Below, piece after piece: positions 14,661 through 20,930 of a DNA stretch of 21,415 bases (position 1 is the stretch's first letter; every line of letters starts with the position of its first letter). The notes under the pieces are model-generated. The model was not told where the DNA came from. It saw only the letters and a list, made by a program, of their open reading frames with translations, and did not search any database. The position numbers were made by a program, and so were the translations under genes. Origin of the DNA: Methanobacterium sp. UBA410. Its GTDB lineage: Archaea; Methanobacteriota; Methanobacteria; Methanobacteriales; Methanobacteriaceae. The DNA lies in contig DAHH01000004.1 in NCBI GenBank assembly GCA_002498385.1, positions 36,909-58,323 on the forward strand, in the 5' to 3' direction.

Positions 14661-14738
14661 ATATACAAATTGGATATACAAATTGAACAGTTTAATGTCA
14701 AATTGAACAGTTTAATGTCAAATTGAACAGTCTTAAGG
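14661..14738. repeat. Nested 13-bp and 20-bp tandem repeats between the PIN gene and ppa
   Basis: A 13-bp unit ATATACAAATTGG/A occurs twice (14661-14673 and 14674-14686). It runs into a 20-bp unit CAAATTGAACAGTTTAATGT present twice exactly (14679-14698 and 14699-14718), with a third partial copy from 14719. The block lies 20-100 bases downstream of the PIN gene stop. The three copies are nearly identical, which suggests recent expansion by slippage. Confidence 0.9.
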
Positions 14739-14759
14739 TGTTTAAATTACCGTAAAGGA

Positions 14760-15166
14760 TTACAGGTACCCATCAACACTCAGGTAGCTCCTCTGGCGCA
14801 GGTATACGACGTTTATACCTTTTTTCCTGGCTCTTTCCCGCAGTTCACGGTCATTTGTACATAAAACTCCTTTTTCCTTTGCTATTCTTAGGAGTGTATC
14901 GTCCACCAGTTCGCCCTTCAGCTCCTGAAACTTCACAACTTTCATTGGAGGAGAATTTGCAATTTTAAGAGCTACAGAAGCTGCAATCTTATTTTTACCC
15001 CGGCCCCTGTTTTTTATATATGTGAGCTCCCTCACAACAGGAGAAGGCACAATGAGATTGTAAGATGGTAAAACTCGCTCAAGTTCACTTAAAACGTCAA
15101 TGTGAAATTGAGCGGGCATCATAAAAAATTTGTGTCGATAATTGCCTCATGTTTTGATGATACCAT
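14760..15166 (-). CDS. Fcf1-like PIN-domain nuclease, expressed only through a -1 frameshift (or frameshifted)
   Basis: Archaeal Fcf1/Utp24-like PIN protein, a candidate rRNA-processing endonuclease, in its usual place after aIF2-gamma. The C-terminal 120 codons (14760-15122) give PAQFHIDVLSELERVLPSYNLIVPS..., with acidic residues VVREL, LVDDTLL and CTNDREL. The N-terminus with the first catalytic Asp (AIIDTNF) is in a second frame, from ATG 15166 to UGA 15119-15121. This start overlaps the end of aIF2-gamma by 20 bases and has GGAGG ten bases upstream. Joining the frames by a -1 shift at the U6A run restores IIDTNFLMMPAQF and a protein of about 135 residues of normal length. The junction has a slippery heptamer and hairpin (see that entry). 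A one-base homopolymer error or inactivating deletion is the main alternative. Confidence 0.8.
15076..15128 (-). promoter_or_regulatory. Candidate -1 programmed frameshift signal in the PIN gene
   Basis: On the - strand the incoming frame reads AAU UUU UUA UGA. U UUU UUA (15128-15122) is a canonical X XXY YYZ slippery heptamer with a stop codon straight after it. A spacer of seven bases (15121-15115) leads to a stem of CGCUCAA (15114-15108) with UUGAGCG (15082-15076). A single U/C mismatch follows, then UUCAC (15106-15102) with GUGAA (15088-15084), around a 13-base loop. Heptamer, spacing and stem match the layout of bacterial and viral -1 signals. The AUG overlapping the UGA (AUGA) could also allow re-initiation. 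Function is inferred. Confidence 0.4.
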
Positions 15167-16376
15167 AACCTATTAGCCTCCACCTTGCTCCCACACGTCT
15201 GCTGAGAGCAACCCTCTGGCCTTCTTCAGCACACACAGGTAATTTAAGTTTAACATCAGCCCCTTTTTTCCTTGCACTTTTAACAACCCCAATGGTTGTT
15301 GATGTGCCTATATTTATCATGAGGGGTTCTGATGATTTTATTGGCTCAACTTCGCGTTCATCCTTTGTACCAACCACCCTCTCAAGCAGATGTGTTTCCA
15401 TGGTAAACTCGTGCACTGTGGGTGGGAGTGTTCCTGGTTTGCCTGCAACGAATCCAGATAATGAGTCAGCTTTGGTTAGGGATGGATCCAGTTTTGTACC
15501 AACACCTATAAGGCCTCCAGGTCCAACTTCTTCAACAGATTCATCTGTTGCATTAAGGCTCACAATTTCAGAGTATAAACTCTTCCATTCAACCTTACCC
15601 TTCTTTTTAAACTGTATACCCGGTTTTATCTCTATTTCATCACCGACTTTGAGTTTTCCCTGGATCAGGGATCCACCTATTACTCCGCCCTGGATCTTTT
15701 CAGGGGAACAGCCTGGCCTGTTGATATCAAATGATCTTGCAACGTACATTCTGGCTGCCTTTCGCAGTGATCTTCTTGGGGTTTTTATCTTGTCCTGAAT
15801 AGTTTCAATAAGAATATCGATGTTAGCACCCTGCTGGGCAGATATAGGTATTATTGGTGCATCTTCTGCACATGTTCCCTTAACAAACTCTTTTATCTCA
15901 TTGTAACTTTCTATTGCCCTTTCCTTTGTAACGATATCTATCTTGTTCTGAACAACTATAACATCCTTAACCCCTATAACATCAAGTGCCATGAGATGTT
16001 CCTTTGTTTGGGGTTGTGGACATGGCTCGTTGGCTGCTATTACCAGAACTGCACCATCCATTATGGCAGCACCTGAAAGCATTGTTGCCATGAGTGTTTC
16101 GTGTCCTGGTGAATCTACGAAGGATACCTTCCTTAGTTCCTGTGTTTCCTTTCCACAGTTTTTACATGTGAGTGCTGTTGTATAGCACTGGGGAGTAGGA
16201 CACTCTGTGCATCTGCGGAAGGTTATGTCAGCATAACCTAACCTTATAGAGATACCTCTCTTGGTTTCTTCACTATGAGTGTCTGTCCATATGCCGGATA
16301 AGGCTTTTGTAAGGGTTGTTTTTCCATGGTCAACATGCCCTACAAGCCCTATGTTTATTTCGGACTGTATTTTCAC
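15147..16376 (-). CDS. eif2g: Translation initiation factor aIF2 subunit gamma
   Basis: The GTPase core of aIF2, which brings initiator Met-tRNA to the small subunit. The 409-residue protein has the G motifs GHVDHGKT (13-20), DSPGHE (88-93) and NKID (144-147). It also has the gamma-specific zinc knuckle with cysteines at 56, 59, 64, 71 and 74, of which four would bind zinc. Domains II and III follow to the C-terminal RWRLIGYGIIKT typical of the family. The start is GTG at 16376 with AGGTG nine bases upstream, 17 bases after rps6e. Its last 20 bases overlap the probable start of the PIN gene, so the pair is likely coupled. Nothing is missing. Confidence 0.97.
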   Translation of the reverse strand: MKIQSEINIGLVGHVDHGKTTLTKALSGIWTDTHSEETKRGISIRLGYADITFRRCTECPTPQCYTTALTCKNCGKETQELRKVSFVDSPGHETLMATMLSGAAIMDGAVLVIAANEPCPQPQTKEHLMALDVIGVKDVIVVQNKIDIVTKERAIESYNEIKEFVKGTCAEDAPIIPISAQQGANIDILIETIQDKIKTPRRSLRKAARMYVARSFDINRPGCSPEKIQGGVIGGSLIQGKLKVGDEIEIKPGIQFKKKGKVEWKSLYSEIVSLNATDESVEEVGPGGLIGVGTKLDPSLTKADSLSGFVAGKPGTLPPTVHEFTMETHLLERVVGTKDEREVEPIKSSEPLMINIGTSTTIGVVKSARKKGADVKLKLPVCAEEGQRVALSRRVGARWRLIGYGIIKT

Positions 16377-16393
16377 AACTTACACCTGAAGTT

Positions 16394-16771
16394 TTATTCA
16401 CTACTTTCCAGTAGTTCATCTATGGCTTTTTCGCCTTTTTTTGTGACTATGGTGTTTATCTGCACGATTTCATCGGATATGGTATTGCCTCGAACTGTTT
16501 TTCTTTTTCTTTCTCCAGCTCTTACTGGTCTAAAACCAGTGCCCTTAGATAGGAGACTTTTCATTCTTCTTGGTCCGTCCACATCTTTTTTCATTGCAAA
16601 ACCGTTTTTATCGCTTCCACCAGTTATTTTAACCTGATAACCTGTTAAACCAACTAAAGAGGCATCGAATTCATCACCGATCTTTAATCCTATGAGTTTT
16701 TTTGACTCTGCAGCTTCAACTTCGACTTGGTGGCTGTTTTCGCCTTCTGAAATAACTACTTTAAATGCCAA
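16394..16771 (-). CDS. rps6e: 30S ribosomal protein S6e (eS6)
   Basis: eS6 of the small subunit. The 125-residue protein has the archaeal length, which lacks the long eukaryotic phosphorylated tail. It shows the family blocks LIGLKIGDEFDASLVGLTGYQVKITGGSDKNGFAMKKDV and GPRRMKSLLSKGTGFRPVRAGERKRKTVRGN. The start is TTG, directly preceded by GGAGGAGAT. The order infB - rps6e - aIF2-gamma is a conserved archaeal arrangement. Confidence 0.96.
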   Translation of the reverse strand: MAFKVVISEGENSHQVEVEAAESKKLIGLKIGDEFDASLVGLTGYQVKITGGSDKNGFAMKKDVDGPRRMKSLLSKGTGFRPVRAGERKRKTVRGNTISDEIVQINTIVTKKGEKAIDELLESSE

Positions 16772-16858
16772 TCTATCTCCTCCATACTGTTCTGCTTTTT
16801 TATAATCTATATTATTTATCGTTTTCCATTGTGTAATTCAATGATCCTTAATTTATAT

Positions 16859-18646
16859 TTAATATTCTACCCTCATTCCCCAGAGAGGATCTTCTTTTCT
16901 TTTTATTTCCACTATTTCTTCCAGTATCTGGAGCTCATCTTCTGTAAGCTTACTTTTAAGGTCTGATTCCAGGATTTTATAGTGATTTTCAGGAATGTCA
17001 ACGTAAAGAACGTCTCCCTCTTCAAAGTCCTTCTGGAAAACAGCGCCTCCTATTGCCATGGCCACCTTCTGACCCCTGGATGTGGAGGGCAGGTTTTCTC
17101 CCTTGTCCTGCATGCTTTCAACTTTACCAACGTACCTGCCATCTTTCTGTATGAGCTTGTAGTCACCTTTAACGGTGCCTCCGAGGACTTCTATACCTGC
17201 TATGGCTGGTTTGCTGTGCCTGAAAACAAGCTTTGGGATTATTCTTATTTTTGCAGGTCTTATTATTGCATCAAGCCACTCCTTTTTCTTCCTCTCCTCT
17301 GCAGCTTCTATCCATTCCTGATAATCTTCTGTAAGCTTATATATGACGTTTGCAGAGAATAATTTAAGGTTTGATGCATTTAGCTCTTTCATGGCTGACG
17401 GAAGTACCTTGACGTTGAAGGCTATGATCACTCCGTAGAGTGGATTTTCCTCTTTAACAATGGATGCTGCAATAATATCTCTCCTTGAAACATCCCCTAT
17501 ATCTGCAACCCTTATTGGCACTTCCATATTCTGAAACATTTTAACCAGGGCTTCAAGGGATCCAAGGGTGTCTGCCTTTACAGTTACACCAACCCCCTCT
17601 GTGTCCACCTTGATGTTTTCAATTTCGTTCAGGATTTCCTCTTTAACCCTTTCAAAATCTCCGGCTGCAACTCTCAGTGATGAACCTGAAACAACTTCTT
17701 CTATGTTGGGAGCCACTATCTTAATACCTGCAGCTGCAACAACTTCATCAACCTTCTGAAAACGTTTTTTAGATACCCTCATTTCCTCAAGGGGTCTGGG
17801 TTTCAACAAAGACCTTATTTTTGTTTTTATAACATTGTCAATGGTTGTGAGGACAATTGTGTCCTTCTTTTTCAGGACTCCATCGTATATAACTGCATCA
17901 ACAGTTATTCCAAGCCCTTTTTCCTCTTTTACTTCAAGTATAGTTCCCTTTGCAGGGGCATTGGGTTCTATTTGAAGTTGCTCTGTAAGGTACTCCTGTG
18001 CAAGACCAAGCAGCATGGTTAAAAGTTCAGCTATTCCCTCCCCAGTTTTAGCACTTATTGGAATTATACTTATCTGCCTTGCGAAGTTTCCAACCCTGTC
18101 AAATCTTTCAGAGTCAAAACCCTCCTCAGCAAGTGTTCCAACCAGTTCGTAGACCTTGATGTCCAGTTTTTCCTGCACGTTGGCTGGCTGTTTAGCGTAA
18201 CTTTCAAGGAAAGGAAGACCTTTATGGGTTTCCCAGCCGTATATTTTGTCAATTTTATTGGCCGCAACTATAAATGGAGTTTTACACATCTTCAGAATAT
18301 TTAAAGCTTCATAGGTTTGGGGTTTGAATCCCTCGTTGACATCCACAATCAAAATTGCCAGATCAGCCAGCGCACCACCCCTTTTACGCAGAGTTGTGAA
18401 GGCTTCATGGCCCGGGGTGTCAATGAAAAATAGTCCTGGCAGCGTCTTGGTTATCTCAAGTTTGTTGAGGAACTTTCCACATATGTCCCCTATGACGTCC
18501 ATGGGAATTTCTGTTGCACCTATATGCTGGGTTATTCCGCCAGCTTCCTTCTGGGCTATGACACTGCCCCTGATAAAGTCTAAAAGGGTTGTTTTGCCGT
18601 GGTCTACATGACCTAAAACAGATACTATAGGTGATCTAATCTTCAA
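16859..18646 (-). CDS. infB: Translation initiation factor aIF5B (archaeal IF2)
   Basis: aIF5B is the ribosomal-subunit-joining GTPase. With the preferred start the product has 595 residues: G domain with GHVDHGKTT (12-20), DTPGHE (76-81) and NKID near 130, then domains II-IV. The C-terminus carries the family-typical IIPKLVFRHSKPAIAGIEVLGGTVK and ENHYKILESDL. It lacks the long eukaryotic N-terminal extension, as usual in archaea. The ATG at 18652 directly abuts GGAGG, which leaves no room for ribosome binding. The TTG at 18646 has the normal six-base spacing and begins MKIRSPIV as in relatives, so I place the start there; the ATG would add two residues. Confidence 0.96.
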   Translation of the reverse strand: MKIRSPIVSVLGHVDHGKTTLLDFIRGSVIAQKEAGGITQHIGATEIPMDVIGDICGKFLNKLEITKTLPGLFFIDTPGHEAFTTLRKRGGALADLAILIVDVNEGFKPQTYEALNILKMCKTPFIVAANKIDKIYGWETHKGLPFLESYAKQPANVQEKLDIKVYELVGTLAEEGFDSERFDRVGNFARQISIIPISAKTGEGIAELLTMLLGLAQEYLTEQLQIEPNAPAKGTILEVKEEKGLGITVDAVIYDGVLKKKDTIVLTTIDNVIKTKIRSLLKPRPLEEMRVSKKRFQKVDEVVAAAGIKIVAPNIEEVVSGSSLRVAAGDFERVKEEILNEIENIKVDTEGVGVTVKADTLGSLEALVKMFQNMEVPIRVADIGDVSRRDIIAASIVKEENPLYGVIIAFNVKVLPSAMKELNASNLKLFSANVIYKLTEDYQEWIEAAEERKKKEWLDAIIRPAKIRIIPKLVFRHSKPAIAGIEVLGGTVKGDYKLIQKDGRYVGKVESMQDKGENLPSTSRGQKVAMAIGGAVFQKDFEEGDVLYVDIPENHYKILESDLKSKLTEDELQILEEIVEIKRKEDPLWGMRVEY

Positions 18647-18797
18647 TTTCATCCTCCAACCTGTAAAAACTCAATTAACGTTGCATTCAATAATCAGTTT
18701 GATCTAACAAGTTGATCTTCAGTTGATCTTTAATTTAAGAGAGTTAAAAATGTGAAAAAGAGCTTAAAAAAATAATGCTCTCAATCAATCTGCAGTT

Positions 18798-19256
18798 CTA
18801 TGGTTCTTCGTATATTATTTCCTCATCTGGAAGGGTGTACTGGCAGATCTCAGAATCTTTGAAAAATAGTGATATTTCTCTTGCAGCTGACTCTGTTGAA
18901 TCTGAAGCATGGATCATGTTTCTACCAGTTTCAATGGCGTAATCGCCCCTGATGGTTCCCATATCTGCTTCTGAGGGGTTTGTAGCCCCTACCATTTTCC
19001 TTATAAGACTGATGCAGTCTCCACCTTCAATGACCATTGCAAGCACGGGGCCTGAGGTTATGTAACTAACCAGGTCTTTGAAGAATGGCTTTTCAGCGTG
19101 TTCTGCATAGTGTTTTTTTGCAAGTTCTGGGCTTATGACCATCATCTTAGCGGCCACAATTTTGAGTCCGCGCTTTTCAAACCTGCTTAAAACTTCACCT
19201 GCAAGCCTTCTTTTGACTGCATCTGGTTTCAGCATTACAAAGCTCTGTTCTCTCAT
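18798..19256 (-). CDS. ndk: Nucleoside diphosphate kinase
   Basis: Ndk balances nucleoside triphosphate pools by passing the gamma phosphate through a phosphohistidine. The 152-residue protein starts REQSFVMLKPDAVKR and carries the active-site histidine H116 in GRNMIHASDS. The substrate-loop signature ATNPSEADMGTIRGDYA is at 91-107. Its ATG overlaps the rpl24e stop (ATGA), so the two are translationally coupled. The order rps28e - rpl24e - ndk - infB is conserved in archaea. A 150-base spacer with repeated TTGATCT elements separates it from infB. Confidence 0.97.
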   Translation of the reverse strand: MREQSFVMLKPDAVKRRLAGEVLSRFEKRGLKIVAAKMMVISPELAKKHYAEHAEKPFFKDLVSYITSGPVLAMVIEGGDCISLIRKMVGATNPSEADMGTIRGDYAIETGRNMIHASDSTESAAREISLFFKDSEICQYTLPDEEIIYEEP

Positions 19257-19414
19257 TGTTTAACCCACTTAACTTTCCTTGGGATTCTTCCCAGTTTTAT
19301 TTTATTTTTCTCACATTTGCTGCTGCAGAAGAAATAAACTGTGCCGTCTTTTTTGACGTACATTGTTCCTGTGCCTTCCTCAATTTCTTCTCCGCAGAAT
19401 GAACATGTTCTCAT
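19253..19414 (-). CDS. rpl24e: 50S ribosomal protein L24e (eL24)
   Basis: Small zinc-binding protein of the large subunit. The 53-residue product MRTCSFCGEEIEEGTG...YFFCSSKCEKNKIKLGRIPRKVKWVKQ has the TRASH-type pattern: C4, C7, C30 and C34. AGGTG lies about seven bases before the ATG. The stop overlaps the ndk start by four bases, and it follows rps28e by 17 bases, in the conserved rpl7ae - rps28e - rpl24e order. Confidence 0.95.
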   Translation of the reverse strand: MRTCSFCGEEIEEGTGTMYVKKDGTVYFFCSSKCEKNKIKLGRIPRKVKWVKQ

Positions 19415-19431
19415 ATTAAACACCTGTCTGT

Positions 19432-19638
19432 CTATGGGGTACGGATCTCTTTAGCTTCCCTTATGGTATCCAGCAACATTAAAACGTCGCCTTCGCGTAT
19501 TGCTCCCATGACGTTTCTGGTTAATATTCTACCTTTGTCTCTTCCTTCAAGTATTCTGCATTTTACCTGCATGACTTCCCCAGTCATTCCAGTTCTTTTC
19601 AGAACCTCAATCACTTCAGCAGGAGTTGCTTCTCCCAT
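19432..19638 (-). CDS. rps28e: 30S ribosomal protein S28e (eS28)
   Basis: eS28 of the small subunit, an OB-fold protein near the mRNA exit site. The 68-residue protein carries the family core TGMTGEVMQVKCRILEGRDKGRILTRNVMGAIREGDVLMLLDTIREAKEI. The ATG follows GGTGAT with three bases between. It lies 80 bases after rpl7ae and is probably on the same transcript. Confidence 0.97.
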   Translation of the reverse strand: MGEATPAEVIEVLKRTGMTGEVMQVKCRILEGRDKGRILTRNVMGAIREGDVLMLLDTIREAKEIRTP

Positions 19639-19718
19639 ACAATCACCTTCAGTTAAAATGAGAAAGGTTAAATTTCATTTTTATCAAATTTCATTTCACC
19701 TTTCTTGTAAAAATAGTT

Positions 19719-20090
19719 CTATTTTTTGAGTTCTGCGACTTTTTCAACGACATCGCTGATTAAATCTTCAGCTTCACCTGCATCTAATATGCATGCAGAT
19801 GCTGTACCAACGTTAAGTCCTGCTGCTTCTCCTAACTCGTCTTTTGTTGGGATGTAAACGTAAGGAATTTCTTTCTCTTCAGCAAGTACAGGTAGGTGAG
19901 CTACTATTTCTGGTGGCTGAATATCTTCAGCTATTAACACTAGAAGTGCGTTTCCTCTCTCTATGGTTTTGGTTACCTCGTTGGTACCTTTACCTATTTT
20001 ACCTGTGTCTCTTGCTATTTCTAAAGCTTCATAAGCTTTGTCAGCTATTTCTTTTGGTACATCAAATTTTACATAAATTGCTTTTGCCAT
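19719..20090 (-). CDS. rpl7ae: 50S ribosomal protein L7Ae (eL8), K-turn binding protein
   Basis: L7Ae binds kink-turns in 23S rRNA and is also a core protein of box C/D and H/ACA guide RNPs and of RNase P in archaea. The 123-residue protein has the RNA-binding segment GKGTNEVTKTIERGNALLVLIAEDIQPPEI (33-62) and the LGEAAGLNVGTASACI loop (85-100) that recognises the K-turn G-A pairs. The ATG is preceded by GGAGGT with good spacing. It leads the ribosomal cluster and has a strong promoter. Its leader contains a possible K-turn, which would fit the autoregulation reported for L7Ae in some archaea. Confidence 0.97.
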   Translation of the reverse strand: MAKAIYVKFDVPKEIADKAYEALEIARDTGKIGKGTNEVTKTIERGNALLVLIAEDIQPPEIVAHLPVLAEEKEIPYVYIPTKDELGEAAGLNVGTASACILDAGEAEDLISDVVEKVAELKK

Positions 20091-20140
20091 TTAGTTTACC
20101 TCCTTTTTCATCTGGGTTTTAACCATCCATCGGCAGATCT
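20091..20140 (-). promoter_or_regulatory. rpl7ae leader with hairpin / possible K-turn
   Basis: From the expected start near 20138-20140 the leader can fold AUCUG (20138-20134) with CAGAU (20114-20110). As an alternative, GAUGG (20127-20123, or the overlapping copy 20131-20127) can pair with CCAGA (20115-20111) to give tandem G-A pairs next to a U-A/G-C/G-C stem, the core of a K-turn. The second helix would be only about two base pairs, so the K-turn is weak. Confidence 0.3.
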
Positions 20141-20158
20141 TACTTTTAATATTTTAAA

Positions 20159-20166
20159 TATATAAA
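20159..20166 (-). promoter_or_regulatory. Strong TATA box of the rpl7ae cluster
   Basis: On the - strand TTTATATA after AAGAACT is a near-ideal archaeal promoter, giving a leader of about 48 bases. A second box TTATAAAAG (20187-20196) lies upstream. A third, GTATATATATT preceded by CGAAA, is at about 20307-20318. Two GTTTAAAC palindromes (20199-20206 and 20216-20223) sit between them. Confidence 0.7.
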
Positions 20167-20565
20167 AGTTCTTGATCGGCAAATGGCTTTTATAAGTTGT
20201 TTAAACTAGTAAACTGTTTAAACAAATCAATCTAATTTTAAAACTCCTTTAAATTAACTTTAAGCTAATAGTTCAAAATTAGTTTATTAAATTTTTCAAC
20301 ATCATAATATATATACTTTCGTTCCATGACGTGCATTAAACCTATTTTTTACATTATCTTTTACATAATTTCTATCTTTGGATGTAGAGTTAGTTTATTT
20401 CTTCTAATTGAAGCTGGTTGAAATGTGTCATGAACTGAATTTTTATCTAAAGTTCATTTGTTGATCTCACTTAAACTTGGTACCATTTAAATTATGTACT
20501 ATTTTTTAATTATGTACTATTCTGGGTTTTATTTCCATTAATTTTGGATTTTCATCATAGATTAT
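20167..20565 (-). other. Spacer upstream of rpl7ae
   Basis: No gene is seen. Besides the extra promoter boxes and GTTTAAAC palindromes, it holds a 14-bp direct repeat AATTATGTACTATT at 20490-20503 and 20508-20521, just after the stop of the next - strand gene. T-rich stretches on the - strand could end that gene. Confidence 0.5.
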
Positions 20566-20901
20566 TTAATTTCGTGTTTCATTCTCTTCAGAGATTTTTA
20601 ACAGTAAAGAATCTGAGAATTTAACATCGTAGTATCTGAAATCTTTTGATATCTTTTTGAAATGTTTCATGCCTTTTTCTGTTAATTTGAATATTTTTTC
20701 TTCTACAACTGTTAACTCTATTAACTCTTCCTTTATCAATGGCTTGATTATGTCAAAAAAGTTTTCCTTGTAATCAAACTCTTCATGGGGCATTAACTTG
20801 AGCTCAGACAGTACAGGTATGTAACGGGCTTTGAAGGCGTTTTCAAGGGATTCAACGAGTTCATCTTCGGTTTTAAGATTTTTATCATAAATTGCGAACA
20901 T
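20566..20901 (-). CDS. Unidentified 111-residue protein, possible winged-helix fold
   Basis: I do not recognise this family. The protein is charged and soluble, with no membrane segment or cysteine. The stretch PLIKEELIELTVVEEKIFKLTEKGMKHFKKISKDF (about 53-88) reads like the last helix and wing of a winged-helix domain, where a strand-turn-strand leads into LTEKGxxxF. That is a resemblance only. The ATG at 20901 has no Shine-Dalgarno site. A TATATAAG box on the - strand (20922-20930) is centred about 26 bases upstream, so the mRNA is probably leaderless. This promoter supports the gene being real. It could be a small regulator of its own or of neighbouring genes outside the window. Confidence 0.65.
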   Translation of the reverse strand: MFAIYDKNLKTEDELVESLENAFKARYIPVLSELKLMPHEEFDYKENFFDIIKPLIKEELIELTVVEEKIFKLTEKGMKHFKKISKDFRYYDVKFSDSLLLKISEENETRN

Positions 20902-20921
20902 TATCCAGAACTGGAAAGGTT

Positions 20922-20930
20922 CTTATATAT
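20922..20930 (-). promoter_or_regulatory. TATA box for leaderless expression of the 111-residue gene
   Basis: ATATATAAG on the - strand, preceded by AAA, is centred 26 bases from the ATG, the distance between box and initiation site in archaea. Confidence 0.55.

Noticed and set aside
14661..14738. Possible CRISPR array
   Set aside because: Repeats are directly adjacent with no unique spacers and no cas genes nearby; this is a simple tandem repeat. The same holds for 3449-3520.
14760..15122. PIN gene read as a complete 120-residue VapC-type toxin
   Set aside because: No antitoxin partner is present, the first catalytic Asp would be missing, and sequence and position after aIF2-gamma fit the Fcf1-like PIN family instead.
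15292..15798. 168-codon + strand frame
   Set aside because: Shadow of aIF2-gamma, which has complete GTPase motifs and family-wide similarity on the other strand.
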